Shown here: one piece after another, positions 17,801-26,463 of the stretch
Layout: the number at the start of each line of letters is the position of its first letter
Position numbering within the stretch: position 1 is the first letter of the stretch
Assembly (NCBI RefSeq): GCF_008298015.1
Contig: NZ_VTPX01000001.1
Span: 62,001-126,000, forward strand
DNA from: Salinicola corii
GTDB taxonomy: Bacteria; Pseudomonadota; Gammaproteobacteria; Pseudomonadales; Halomonadaceae
Length of the DNA: 64,000 nucleotides
Direction of reading: 5' to 3'
Notes under the pieces: model-generated
Seen by the model: only the letters and a program-made list of their open reading frames with translations
Databases searched by the model: none
What the model was told of the DNA's origin: nothing
Translations under genes and position numbers: made by a program

Positions 17801-18818
17801 AGGAAAACGTGCCCTGCAACCCCATCTGTACCTGATCGTTGACCGCCGTCTCGAGGGCTTCGTCGGAATAGCTGCCCTCTTCGATCACGCCACTGATCTC
17901 GTCGATCAGGCCCTTGTCGAGTATCTGGCTGCGTACTTCGCTGGCCTTGTCGCTATCCAGATAGTCCAGCGTCTTGATGTCGTTGGCGAAGCGGGTCTTG
18001 GCGGCGTCGTCGCCCATGCCCTCGAGCATCTCCAGATACTCGGAACTCATCATGGTTTCGTGGACGCGATTGGTCAGGCCGGACTTGTCCTTGATCTTGT
18101 CGACCGCGCCCTGCATCAGGTCGTCGACGCCGGAGACGACGCTCTCGTTCTGGGACACCTCGGCGAGCTTGCTGGCGATCTCCTCCTCGTCGAGCAGACC
18201 GTAGGTGCTCGCCTGATCCATGATCACGGAGTTCGGCAGGGTCGGCTCGGTATCGCCCGGCCACGGGAACGCATCCTTCTGGGTCTGGTAGGGCAGGATG
18301 CCGTAGCCGTTGACCAGCGCGGACTTGGCCTGAAGCAACTCGTAGTACTGTCGGCGAGGGTCGTCGAGATCCAGATCGCCCCATTCTTCCTTCATGGTGT
18401 CGTTGAACAGCTCGCCGACCGTCTTGCCGTCCTCGGTCGTCTCGGCGTTCATGACGTCGGTCGCTTCCGAGTCCTCGACCTTGACCTCAATGTTGTTATC
18501 GGTCTGGCTGATCTCGGTGCCCGCCAGCTTGTTCTCCAGCACCGAGTACTTGAAGGGCGATAGATGCTCGGACACCGCGTAAGTCTTGCCCTCGTATTCG
18601 AAGGTGATCGTGGTGGCGTCTTCGCGTTTGGGTTTCAGGTTGCTGACGGGCGGTAGTCCGTCGTTCTCTTCCACCACTCGCCAGTTCTTCTCGTCGGCGT
18701 TGGCTCTGAACGACTCGACACTCGAGTTTTCTTTATCGGACGTTTCGCCGTCGTTCGATTTGCGGGACAGCGACTCTTCGACACTGCGAGGCGTGACGAC
18801 AACTCCGGAAACGGACAT
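14826..18818 (-). CDS. Large HrpK-like putative type III-secreted/translocator-type protein with four C-terminal repeats
   Basis: 1330 residues, AGGAG 7 bp before ATG. There is no classical signal peptide; the N-terminus is Ser/Thr/Asn-rich and polar, as in type III substrates. Residues 1-640 are acidic and mostly helical with two hydrophobic patches (about 430-500). Residues about 655-685 and 695-757 are long Gly/Ala-rich hydrophobic segments, as in pore-forming translocators, followed by a charged KQKQDQKKEE. Residues 863-1330 are four tandem repeats of about 117 residues starting at 863, 978, 1095 and 1217. Each has FGD.G.PGT..DF..DIDRVD..SIEL, ..VKDGV.., YLTDLH.I.HPDG..D and SD.YND.DDL. 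The HrpK resemblance is from memory of the family and is moderate. No type III apparatus, chaperone or hrp box is in the window. Confidence 0.62.
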   Translation of the reverse strand: MSVSGVVVTPRSVEESLSRKSNDGETSDKENSSVESFRANADEKNWRVVEENDGLPPVSNLKPKREDATTITFEYEGKTYAVSEHLSPFKYSVLENKLAGTEISQTDNNIEVKVEDSEATDVMNAETTEDGKTVGELFNDTMKEEWGDLDLDDPRRQYYELLQAKSALVNGYGILPYQTQKDAFPWPGDTEPTLPNSVIMDQASTYGLLDEEEIASKLAEVSQNESVVSGVDDLMQGAVDKIKDKSGLTNRVHETMMSSEYLEMLEGMGDDAAKTRFANDIKTLDYLDSDKASEVRSQILDKGLIDEISGVIEEGSYSDEALETAVNDQVQMGLQGTFSSIFGITFSDRTVQNYLKNGEGDLPDDVKRGLDSYKAAVKIASNAVLGSFKENGKFDIKDVSSRISQVIGQNNADLPTGVRNGAAALLQASMKNGVLPGMGGILTATAAIYTLNKNMGETTEDRLAAARLLLITVATSPAMALAGAKTYELFQDTLNKPGMATRLGLENNDQIREAFVKHFPNSTESVSVPEADVVELESLESQRQAISATPPQLDTPDLAPGWADDVERFFDEIASGEGDGARFVPLPDDADVGLEEALNDPNERISSAGSNNGQSLADNLDDLDADSRASVMGMAGDRLSNMGLDPSEMDTPSKLRIVGSVMGTVGGIADGAGGILDIALGAMSIDRLRDNPDALPSEYAAASMQLLGGVGIAGMAGTQLASMIAGPATASALGVASGALGIAGVGFGAIAAIVTGVIAKQKQDQKKEEVRDDFRTWGGLGVTEDDWGDKLNYVLHARYEYNYYHGSSRYDDLYPEDKPMWEARPEQYEDFTEYVEEHGNISDDWFDDWDDDHDAGIGEGTPDPSGLPRFGDDGDPGTAGDFKTDVDRVDVGSIELADDGRVIFVKDGVKQVIDPLIGEKADESDRKEIIEYLTDLHEITHPDGKRDQKVIDRITRLHDESDRYNDIDDLKRALDDSQPFLLGKDGEHKAGTFEDFQEDIDRVEIDSIELDSTDSSKISFIKDGVRWQIDTENRGSLSKSDANDIFDYLKNLYTMVHPDGELDQELADEIDELVGGSDDYNDLDDLRDELDLGTDPSGLPVFGDGGIPGTYGDFKEDIDRVDIGSIELKDDGRVIFVKDGVKQIINTSEGDDSDRSTREKIIRYLTDLHDIASPDGELDQDRVDEMNDVFGKTDRYNDTDAIRQYLDADAPAAWDENPGTVKIFGDKGSPGHFSEFKKDIDTVDIASIRLRPDGEIYFKRSGEWYVLTPNANSKIEDEFDDFVDYLTELHDITHPDGVLDKRLAARIDELQGGSDDYNDLDDLKAFLNVD
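14829..16232 (-). repeat. Four tandem ~117-codon protein repeats
   Basis: Repeats 1-4 start at residues 863, 978, 1095 and 1217 of the HrpK-like protein (nt 16232, 15887, 15536 and 15170 on the minus strand). Repeats 1 and 3 are closest to each other; repeat 2 has an insertion (DSTDSS) and repeat 4 a degenerate middle (KRSGEWYVL). Each unit includes an HPDG-x-x-D segment that resembles a calcium-binding loop. Confidence 0.88.
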
Positions 18819-19234
18819 GGCGTGGCTCCTGGTTGTTTACCCCGCCGACTCTCTGGTGGTCGGCTTTTTCGGGCTCGGCAGGGGAAGCGGCGAGCGCGAA
18901 GACACGCTCACGCGGCTTTCGTTATATTACTGACCCCTAGAGGGTAAAATCAGAAGTCACTCGATAGATCTCTCTTTGGGTTAAGTTGAATGCGTGTCGC
19001 GTGTTTTTATAATGTTTATTGTTTCATTCGTGTTTAAATAAGAGATATCCTTCAACTTAAGTCGATGTCTTGGGCGATATCGATAGGGACTTCAAATTTT
19101 GATGTTGGTAGATTGACGAATATTCGGATTTTGCCCGATTATCACGAACGAGTTTCCATAAAAACTTAAGTCGTGCTGTCAACGGAGATCCATATGGGTA
19201 AGCTCCCTGTTGGCCCGACATGAAGAGCATCAGC
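18819..19234. promoter_or_regulatory. AT-rich divergent intergenic region with repeated CTTAAG motifs
   Basis: 416 bp between the HrpK-like gene and the TPMT gene, clearly lower in GC than its surroundings from about 18920 to 19190. It contains a 10-bp inverted repeat, TTAAGTTGAA (18981-18990) and TTCAACTTAA (19051-19060), and a direct repeat AACTTAAGTCG at 19054-19064 and 19163-19173. A TAATAT-type -10 is possible on the minus strand near 18925. No small gene is convincing. Confidence 0.55.
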
Positions 19235-19894
19235 ATGGAACACGACTTCTGGCAGACGCGATGGAAAAACGATCAACTCGGTTTCCATCTCTCCTTCGTC
19301 CACCCCATTCTCAAGCGCAACGTTTCGCGTTTTGGCCTCGCCGGCGATGCGAGGATCTTCCTGCCGCTGTGCGGCAAGACGCTGGATATCGGCTGGCTGC
19401 TGGAGTCGGGGTATCGGGTCGTCGGTGCGGAGCTGAGCGAGATTGCGGTGGGTCAGCTTTTCGAAGCACTGAAACTCGTCCCGGACATCTCGTCCTGGGA
19501 GGGCGGCCAGTACTGGCAGTCCGGTAGATTGGCAATCTTCCAGGGTGACATCTTCCGCCTGAAATCTGACGATCTGGGGCCGGTCGACTTGGTCTACGAC
19601 CGCGCCGCGTTGGTGGCCTTGCCGTCGTCGATGCGTGGTGCCTATGCCGCTCAGATCCTGGCGTTGTCCCACGCGGCGCCGCAATTGCTGATCACCTTCG
19701 AGTACGATCCCGCCGAGAAGGCGGGGCCGCCGTTTCCGGTGCTGCCTGAGGAGGTGGCCGGCCATTACGCTGGTAGCCATGCCATCGCCGAACTGTCGCG
19801 CAAGGACGTGCTCGAGTCGTCGCTCAACTTCAAGGAGGCTGGCGTCACCCGATTTGTCGAAGTGGCGTGGCAGCTGATGCCGAGGCATCGATAA
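19235..19894 (+). CDS. tpm: Thiopurine S-methyltransferase family protein
   Basis: 219 residues if started at ATG 19235 (MEHDFWQTRW, the usual TPMT N-terminus, GAAGAG 7 bp upstream); ATG 19220 is an alternative. The SAM-binding region reads FLPLCGKTLDIGWLLESGYRVVGAELSE, a family hallmark. VDLVYDRAALVALP and LLITFEYDP follow. Bacterial TPMTs methylate thiols and the metalloids selenium and tellurium in the cytosol. The gene stands alone. Confidence 0.9.
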   Translation: MEHDFWQTRWKNDQLGFHLSFVHPILKRNVSRFGLAGDARIFLPLCGKTLDIGWLLESGYRVVGAELSEIAVGQLFEALKLVPDISSWEGGQYWQSGRLAIFQGDIFRLKSDDLGPVDLVYDRAALVALPSSMRGAYAAQILALSHAAPQLLITFEYDPAEKAGPPFPVLPEEVAGHYAGSHAIAELSRKDVLESSLNFKEAGVTRFVEVAWQLMPRHR

Positions 19895-19950
19895 CGCGGA
19901 ATGGCTTCAGGGATACCGAAACGGGTAGACGACTCGTCCGCGGGTGGGAC

Positions 19951-20745
19951 CTAGCGCCGGGTGCGCGCCGCCTGCGTGATGGCCCGGGCACACTCCAGCA
20001 GCGGCGGCCCGAGGGTATCGATGGCGTTCTCCAGCTGCCAGCGGCTGGCAGGGGCGGTGACATGTACCGCCGCCACCGGCTGCCCCGAGGCGTTGATCAC
20101 GGGCGCGGCGATATTGATGTCGCCCCGGAAATACTCGGCATTGTTCCAGGCCAGACCGCGCTGGCGGCATTGCTGCACGATCTCCACCAGGTCCTCGATC
20201 TCGGTGACGGTGTTGGCGGTATGGGCGATACGTTCGCTGCGTTCGAGATGATCGTGCAGGGCGGCGTCGTCGAGTGCCGAGAGGTAGGCGCGCCCGGAGG
20301 CGGTGCAGAACATCGGCACGCGGCTGCCGATCGGCATGTGGATCGGGATATAGTGGCGGCTGGTGAAGCGCGCCACGTAGACCATGTCGAGCCCGCAGGG
20401 CTCGGTCAGCGAGACCGTCTCCAGGCAGCGATTGCTGAGATCCGATAGATACGGGTTGGCGCAGTCGATCAGCAGGTTGGCCTCGAGATACTGTGCCCCC
20501 ACGCGGAGCACCCCGATGCCGATCCGGTACTTGCGGCTCTGCGCCACGCGCACCAGATAGCCGAGCTGCTCCAGGGTATGGGTGATGCGCTGCACCGAGC
20601 CCATGCTCATCTCGGTGAGTCTGGCGATCTCCGACAGGCTGAGCTCGCTGTGATGCGCATCGAACAGCCCCAGTACCACGAACGCCTTCTCGATCGACTG
20701 GTTGAACAGCGCCGAGCGGGCACCGGCGCTTGCTGAGTCGGCCAT
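19951..20745 (-). CDS. IclR family transcriptional regulator
   Basis: 264 residues. Start at 20745 is favoured by AGGAGA 4-5 bp upstream; ATG 20760, overlapping the upstream stop as ATGA, is an alternative. The N-terminal winged HTH (about 15-80: LSLSEIARLTEMSMGSVQRI) is followed by the IclR effector domain with CFDMVYVAR-like GLDMVYVARF, RVPMFCTASGRAYLSAL and NIAAPVINASGQPVAAVHV. It is the last gene of the five-gene run SBP-permease-ATPase-FAD oxidase-iclR, so probably a pathway-specific regulator of uptake and oxidation of the same amine or amino acid. Confidence 0.88.
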   Translation of the reverse strand: MADSASAGARSALFNQSIEKAFVVLGLFDAHHSELSLSEIARLTEMSMGSVQRITHTLEQLGYLVRVAQSRKYRIGIGVLRVGAQYLEANLLIDCANPYLSDLSNRCLETVSLTEPCGLDMVYVARFTSRHYIPIHMPIGSRVPMFCTASGRAYLSALDDAALHDHLERSERIAHTANTVTEIEDLVEIVQQCRQRGLAWNNAEYFRGDINIAAPVINASGQPVAAVHVTAPASRWQLENAIDTLGPPLLECARAITQAARTRR

Positions 20746-20756
20746 CGGGTCTCCTG

Positions 20757-22046
20757 TCATCGCTCCAGCCAATCCTGGGTCCGATAGTACTGGATCACCG
20801 CCGCGACGTAGAGCCGCTGCAGGCGGTGCAGCGGGATCGGCGCGATGGGGGTGAGCGGCAGCGGCAGGGCGTCGGCGAGTGCCGGGGTACCGAGATGGTG
20901 ACCGATCAGGCTGCCCAGATGCGTGCCCATCCCCACGCCACGGCCGTTGTAACCCAGCGCCACGTGCAAGCCGGGGGCGGGTTCGTGCACGTGCGGCATG
21001 GCATCCTGGGTCAGCGCCACCCGTCCGCCCCAGGCATAGTCGATCTCGACCCCCTTCAGCGCCGGATAGAGCTTGGTCATGCCGCTGATCAGATGGCGGA
21101 AATCGCCGGGATCGCGGGGGGCGTGGAAAGGCCCACGCCCGCCGAACAGCAGCCGGCCGGCGGCGTCGCGGCGGAAATAGAACAGCAGCTTGCGCGCATC
21201 CGAGGCGACCTCTCCCCGGGGCAGAATGGTCGCGCCTTCCTCAGCGCTCAGCGGCCGGGTCGCGATCTGAAAACTGTTGGCGGCGATCACGCTGCGCGCC
21301 AGGCCGGGCTGCAGGGTGTCGGTATAGCCGTTGGTGCACAGCAGCACGCGCTCGGCCGTCACTTCCCCGCGGGCGGTGGACGCCCGCCAGCCCCCGGCAT
21401 GGCGGGCCAGCCCGGTCACCGCCGAACCCTCGTGGAGCTGCGCACCCGCGGCGCTCGCCGCCCGGGCCAGGCCGCGCACGAAGGCCAATGGGTCGAGGCT
21501 GCCCGCACGGGGATCGCGCCAGCCGGCCAGATAGGCCGTGGTGCCGAGGCGTTCGGCGCAGGCCTCCCGCGCCAGCCACTCGACTTCGACCCCACGCGCG
21601 GCCCACTGTGCGGCGCGGCTCTCGATCCGCTGGATACCGGCGCGGGTGGCCGCCGGCTGCAGCCAGCCGTGGCGCTGGGCGTTGCAGTCGATGGCGTGGC
21701 GCTGGATGAGCTCGAAGACCACGTCGGCATTGCGGCCGCTGGTGTCGATCAGGCGCTCGCCGCGCTCCTGGCCATAGCGTTCGATCAACTGATCGGGGTC
21801 GTACTTGAGCCCCGGGATGACCTGGCCGCCGTTGCGCCCCGAGGCGCCCCAGCCGATCGTGTCGGCCTCCAGTAGACGCGTCGAGATGCCGCGTTCGGCC
21901 AGCGCCAGCGCCGCGGCGACCCCGGTGAAGCCGCCGCCGACGATCAGCACGTCGCTGCGACATGTACCTTCGAGTGCTGGTAGCGGCGCCGTCGGCGGCT
22001 GGCTGTCGGCCCAGAGCGAGCGCAGCATCGGCTGTGAAGTGGGCAT
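20757..22046 (-). CDS. puuB: FAD-dependent amine oxidase, gamma-glutamylputrescine-oxidase type
   Basis: 429 residues in the DAO family. An N-terminal WADSQPP segment precedes the dinucleotide motif VLIVGGGFTGVAAALALAERG (residues about 32-52), then GASGRNGGQVIPG and the C-terminal GRVALTQDAMPHVHE and LGYNGRGVGMGTHLG, all as in PuuB/OrdL. It should oxidise a primary or secondary amine, with O2 or quinone as acceptor. It lies 15 bp after an amino-acid ABC ATPase and is followed by iclR, suggesting the imported solute or its derivative is the substrate. The symbol is by similarity; no PuuA or PuuD is present. Confidence 0.75.
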   Translation of the reverse strand: MPTSQPMLRSLWADSQPPTAPLPALEGTCRSDVLIVGGGFTGVAAALALAERGISTRLLEADTIGWGASGRNGGQVIPGLKYDPDQLIERYGQERGERLIDTSGRNADVVFELIQRHAIDCNAQRHGWLQPAATRAGIQRIESRAAQWAARGVEVEWLAREACAERLGTTAYLAGWRDPRAGSLDPLAFVRGLARAASAAGAQLHEGSAVTGLARHAGGWRASTARGEVTAERVLLCTNGYTDTLQPGLARSVIAANSFQIATRPLSAEEGATILPRGEVASDARKLLFYFRRDAAGRLLFGGRGPFHAPRDPGDFRHLISGMTKLYPALKGVEIDYAWGGRVALTQDAMPHVHEPAPGLHVALGYNGRGVGMGTHLGSLIGHHLGTPALADALPLPLTPIAPIPLHRLQRLYVAAVIQYYRTQDWLER

Positions 22047-22061
22047 CGACGCCTCTCCTGT

Positions 22062-22790
22062 TCAGTGGTCGAGCACGCGGCGCAGGAAATCCTGCGTACG
22101 CGCATTCTGTGGCGCGCTGAGTACACGTGATGCCGTCCCCTCCTCGACGATCTGGCCGCCGTAGAGGAAGCAGACCCGGTCGGCCACCTCCTTGGCGAAA
22201 CTCATCTCGTGGGTGACCACGACCATGGTCATGCCCTCCGCCGCCAGATCGCGCATCACCGTCAGCACGTCGCCCACCAGCTCCGGATCGAGCGCGGAGG
22301 TGGGTTCGTCGAACAGGATCGCCTCCGGACGCATGGCCAACGCCCGGGCGATCGCCACCCGCTGCTGCTGGCCGCCGGAGAGCTGGGTCGGATAGGCCGC
22401 CTGCTTCTCGGCCAGGCCGACTTTCTCGAGCAGCGCCTGGGCGTGCTGGCGCGCCTCGGCCCGCGACTCGCCCTTGACGAAGACAGGGCCCTCCATCACG
22501 TTCTCGAGCACCGTGCGGTGGGGAAAGAGATTGAAGCGCTGGAACACCATGCCGACCCGGGTGCGCAGCGCGTGGATATCGCTGCGCCGGACATCCACCG
22601 TCTGGCCATGGATGGTGATCGTGCCGCTGTCGTAACTCTCCAGACCGTTGATGCAGCGCAGCACGGTGGACTTGCCCGAGCCCGACGGGCCGATGAGACA
22701 GACCACTTCGCCGGCGGCGACCTCGAGACTGACGCCCTTGAGCACCTGGGTCGCGCCGAAGGCCTTGTGGATACGGTCGATGGCGATCAT
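22062..22790 (-). CDS. Polar amino acid ABC transporter, ATP-binding subunit
   Basis: 242 residues, the standard GlnQ/HisP size. Walker [10 protein letters not shown], signature LSGGQQQR, Walker [14 protein letters not shown] and the switch His in VVVTHEM are all present. It overlaps the permease stop by ATGA. It powers uptake of the ligand bound by the periplasmic protein encoded upstream. Confidence 0.93.
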   Translation of the reverse strand: MIAIDRIHKAFGATQVLKGVSLEVAAGEVVCLIGPSGSGKSTVLRCINGLESYDSGTITIHGQTVDVRRSDIHALRTRVGMVFQRFNLFPHRTVLENVMEGPVFVKGESRAEARQHAQALLEKVGLAEKQAAYPTQLSGGQQQRVAIARALAMRPEAILFDEPTSALDPELVGDVLTVMRDLAAEGMTMVVVTHEMSFAKEVADRVCFLYGGQIVEEGTASRVLSAPQNARTQDFLRRVLDH

Positions 22791-23452
22791 TGGTCGGCTC
22801 CCTGTCGCGACCTGGCGAAGAAACGCTCCAGGCGGTTGACGCCGAAGATCAGCGGCAGGCTGAGCGCCAGGTACATCAGCGCCACCATGGTGTAGACGGT
22901 GGTGTTCTGGAACGTCGAGGCGGCGATCAACTGCCCGGCCCGGGTCATCTCCGCCACGGTGATGGTCGAGGCGAGGGAAGAGTCCTTGAGGATCATCACC
23001 GCGGTATTGCCATAGGGGGGCAGGGCGATGCGTATCGCCTGGGGCAGGACCACACGACGCATGATCAGGGCGCTCTTCATGCCGATGGACTTGGCCGCCT
23101 CGATCTGGCCCGAATCGACCGCCTCGATGCCGGCTCGGAAGTTCTCCGCCTGATAGGCGCTATAGGCGATCCCCAGGCCGATGATGCTGGCCTGGAAGGC
23201 GCTCAGGTCGATACCCAGTTCGGGAATGACGAAGTAGATGTAAAAAAGCTGCACGATGATCGGCAGGCCACGGATCACGTTGATGAAGGTGCCGGCCAGT
23301 GCCGAGACCGGCGTCAACGGCGAGCGTTTCATCAGCGCCAGCAGCAGCCCCAGCACGGTGCTGAGCAGCAGGGCGCCCAGGGTGATCTGCACCGTGACGA
23401 CGGCGCCCTTGAGCAGGATCGGGAAAAACGCGGCGATATCGGCGTACGCCAT
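22787..23452 (-). CDS. Polar amino acid ABC transporter, permease subunit
   Basis: 221 residues with about five membrane helices and the EAA loop region ([33 protein letters not shown]) of the HisMQ family. Only one permease gene is present, so it probably forms a homodimer. It lies between the binding protein (113-bp gap upstream) and the ATPase (4-bp overlap). Confidence 0.92.
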   Translation of the reverse strand: MAYADIAAFFPILLKGAVVTVQITLGALLLSTVLGLLLALMKRSPLTPVSALAGTFINVIRGLPIIVQLFYIYFVIPELGIDLSAFQASIIGLGIAYSAYQAENFRAGIEAVDSGQIEAAKSIGMKSALIMRRVVLPQAIRIALPPYGNTAVMILKDSSLASTITVAEMTRAGQLIAASTFQNTTVYTMVALMYLALSLPLIFGVNRLERFFARSRQGADQ

Positions 23453-23565
23453 AGGGTCCTCCTGGACCGAGGCCGGGCGCGCCGGACAGCGAGGTCCGAC
23501 GTGCGGCGGTCAGCGGGGAAGCGTGGGAGAGCGGCTGAGTGTCGCTGGCGACACGCGGGTACGGA

Positions 23566-24369
23566 TTACAGCCCCCACTTGGTGAAGATGGCGTCGAGCT
23601 TGCCGCTGGCCTTGAGCCGTGCCAGCGAGGCGTTGACGCGCTCGAGCAGGGCGGTGTTGTCCTTGGCCACGGCCAGCGCGACGTCGCCCACCATCTGCTG
23701 CTGGTAGTCGGGAGCCAGCTCGAGATCGGCGAAGCGGCCCTGCTTGAGCTGGTAAGCCATCACCGGCGCATCGCCGATGCCCGCCACGATGCGGCCCAGG
23801 GAGACGTCGCGCATCATGTCGGCAAGGGTGTCGTAGTTGCGAATCTCGGGAAACAGCCCGGTCGCCTGCAGCTGGCGCACATAGGTCGTACCGACCTGGG
23901 CGCCGACCACCTGGCCCTTGAGATCGTCGAGGGTATGAATGTCGCCCTGATGATCACGCTTGACGATCACGCCCTCACCATAGGGATAGACATCGTCGCT
24001 GAAGGCGACGACCTTGGCGCGCTCGGGCGTGCGGAGCATGGCCGCCGAGATGATGTCGATCTTGCCCGAGGTGAGCGACGGGATCAGCGCATTGAACGGC
24101 GACTCCTTGATCTCGACCTGGGCCCCCATGTCCTGACCCACGGCCTCGATCAGATCGACCATGGCGCCGGTGATCTTGCCGCTGGAGACATCCAGAAAGG
24201 TGAAGGGGATACCGCTCGGGGTGCCGCCGGCGATCAGCGTTTCCTGTGCCTGGACGGCGCTGACGCCCGCCGTGGCCAGGCCCAGCGCAGCGGCGGCCAG
24301 AATGCAGTGGTGGCGTAGGCGAGATAGCCAACGCAAGGGTGTGCGAGGAGTGGGTGAGTAATCGATCAT
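23566..24369 (-). CDS. Periplasmic amino-acid/compatible-solute binding protein (ABC importer)
   Basis: 267 residues. A long leader of about 42 residues (hydrophobic AAAALGLATAGVSAV, cleavage near QAQ) precedes the family-3 solute-binding fold: GIPFTFLDVSSGKITGAMVDL, NALIPSLTSGKIDIISAAMLRTPERA, then GAQVGTTYVRQL. No lipobox Cys is present. The sequence resembles the ectoine/hydroxyectoine- and amino-acid-binding group, but the ligand cannot be set. It is the first gene of the importer-oxidase operon, and inverted TTATCG half-sites lie upstream. Confidence 0.85.
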   Translation of the reverse strand: MIDYSPTPRTPLRWLSRLRHHCILAAAALGLATAGVSAVQAQETLIAGGTPSGIPFTFLDVSSGKITGAMVDLIEAVGQDMGAQVEIKESPFNALIPSLTSGKIDIISAAMLRTPERAKVVAFSDDVYPYGEGVIVKRDHQGDIHTLDDLKGQVVGAQVGTTYVRQLQATGLFPEIRNYDTLADMMRDVSLGRIVAGIGDAPVMAYQLKQGRFADLELAPDYQQQMVGDVALAVAKDNTALLERVNASLARLKASGKLDAIFTKWGL

Positions 24370-24879
24370 GAGGCTACCTGTCTTGTGGGGTTGTTATGTC
24401 GACTCAGCGATTCACCTGCCTGTTCGAGCCTATCCAAGCTCTGAGTTATCGGCAAGTGTTAATAGTTATCGCATATCGATAAATCTATGTGGAGGCCAAG
24501 GTCACGTTACCGCCATGTCAGGCTGTGTATCGCTAAGCGCCGGTTCTGACTCGACAAATCCTTTCCTGGGGTGGCGTGACTCGCTGGGACGACGCGGCGT
24601 GGGGCGACCGAGGCTTTCTCCGATGCCACCAACGTCTAGTCACTCGATCCCGGCCTCGACTGGGTTAAGCTGGCGACAGGCGTCGGCGGTAAGGTGTCTT
24701 GGCGCGACTGACTCAGGAGAAGGTATCCGGTGCCTGGCAGCTGCTGCCGTGTCAGTTGCCGTTGAATTGACCGCCGTCGGGAGCTCGCTACCGGTGGCCG
24801 CCCAGGAGAGGCGTACCGCCTGACGCGAGCCCAGCCACTATCGCCAGCGCGAGGCGCCCGCGCCGCTCCTTGTCTTGTC
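24370..24879. promoter_or_regulatory. 510-bp intergenic region with an operator-like repeat
   Basis: About 100 bp before the binding-protein start there is a perfect inverted repeat TTATCG-CATAT-CGATAA (24466-24482) and an extra TTATCG half-site 20 bp away (24446-24451). The spacing fits dimer binding by IclR or another regulator. The rest shows no supported gene; open frames across it have no recognisable composition or domain. Confidence 0.5.
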
Positions 24880-26370
24880 TCAATAAGCCCCGGCGCGGGG
24901 CGGCGAGAGCGGCGCCTCGCCGGCCACCGAGCGGGCACGGCCGAACAGCGCTCCCGCCAGCAGGGCGAGCAGCGGGATCAGCGCCAGCAGGGCGCTGATC
25001 CCGACGCTGCCGCCGGTCACCAGGGTGAAGTTGGAGAGCACTAGGGCCAGGCTGGCGAGCAGCAGCACGGCGGCGAGACTCGGCGCGATCCGCGTCTGCC
25101 AGTGGCGCCGCCCGGCGAGTTCCGGATGGCGCCGGAAGAACGCCAGCGAGGCCAGGGTGGTCAGTAGCATCAGGGCGATCATGCCCACGGTGGCGATGCC
25201 CGCCATATAGCCGAACACCTGAGTTAGCGGGTCCAGCCCCAGCGCCAGACACAGCAGCATCAGCGCCAGCGCGGTGAGTGTCTGAACCAGCGAGGCGTGG
25301 GAGGGCGCGCGATGGCGCGGATGGATGCGTGCCAGCCGCCGCGGCAGCGTGCCCTGACGCGCCAGGGTGAACTGATAGCGGGCGAGCACATTGTGGAAGC
25401 TCAGCACGCAGGCGAAGAGGCTGGTGAGCAGCAGCACCTGCATCAGATCGCGCATCACGCCGCCGGTATAGCGCTCGGCGGTGTCGAGCAGCAGGTTGGC
25501 GTCGCCATCCAGGGTCTTCTGGGCGATGCCGGCGACTTCGCCGGCGCCGTTGGCGACCACCAGGGCCCACACCGAGAGGGTGTAGAACACGCCGATGATC
25601 AGCACCGCGAGATAGGTCGCCCGGGGGATGGTGCGCGCCGGCTGGCGGGCTTCGTCGCGAAATACCGCGGTGGCCTCGAAGCCGATGAAACCGGTGAGCG
25701 CGAACAGCACCGCCACGCCGAGGCCGCTGGTGAGCGCGGCACTCGGCGTGAAGGAGGAGAACTCGATGCCGTGGGCGCCGCCGTCGGCGAAGATGGTCAG
25801 ATTCATGATCACCACCACGGCGATCTCCAGCACGAGCGCCACCCCTAGCACCTTGGCACTGAGTTCGATATGGCGATAGCCGAGGTAGGCAACGATGGCG
25901 ACGGTGAGCAGCGAGTAGATCCACCAAGGGATGGCCGGGCCGCCGCTGTGGCGGACGAAGTCGCCGACCGCCCAGCCCATGTAGCCGTAGACGCCCGCCT
26001 GGATGGCGGTGTAGGCGACCAGCGCCATGAACGCGGTGCCCAGGCCCAGGCGCCGGCCCAGCCCGAGGGTGACGTAGGAGAAGAAGGCGCCGGCCTCCTT
26101 GACGTGGGGCGTCATCGCCACGAAACCGACCGAGAAGATCAGCATCACCAGCGAGGCGATGAGAAAGCCCACCGGGGCGCCGGCTCCGTTGCCGGAGGCC
26201 AGGGCGATGGGGGCGTTGCCGCCGAGCACGTAGCCGGTCAAGAACATCTCCGGGGTGATCAACAGCGCCGCGCCTTCCGCCGCGGCGCGACGGGCGCTCT
26301 CGTCCAGCCGCGCGAGGTTGGTGGCGATATCGGCTGGCGCGCTCAGCGCCTGCCAGGCGGCGATCTGCAT
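24880..26370 (-). pseudogene. Chimeric gene: nitrilase N-terminus fused in frame to an APC permease lacking its first helix
   Basis: 496 residues from ATG 26370 (AAGGAG 6 bp before). Residues 1-50 (MQIAAWQALS...EGAALLITPEMFLTGY) are the start of a carbon-nitrogen hydrolase, including the catalytic Glu41, but its Lys and Cys parts are absent. From residue 51 (GNAPIALASGNGAGAP) the protein is an APC-superfamily amino acid permease with about eleven helices to the end. The permease lacks its own start and TM1, which normally contributes to the substrate site. The junction is near 26214-26232 and has no stop or frameshift. Simplest reading: a deletion joined two neighbouring genes. The product may be made but is probably not a working transporter. 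It follows an aminotransferase by 93 bp. Confidence 0.8.
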
Positions 26371-26463
26371 GTCGAACTCCTTCAACGTGACGCGAATGGC
26401 GACGGACGCGTCGGTGTCTACGTCACGTCCGCCGGGTCTGGCCGGTGGTTGCCTAGCGTCCTC

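Noticed and set aside
18819-19000. hrp box (GGAACC-N16-CCAC type) for the HrpK-like gene
   Set aside because: Searched by eye on the minus strand upstream of the start; no GGAACC element found.
24368-24823. 151-codon open frame in the 510-bp gap
   Set aside because: No ribosome site, no domain, mixed composition; it begins inside the promoter of the binding-protein gene.
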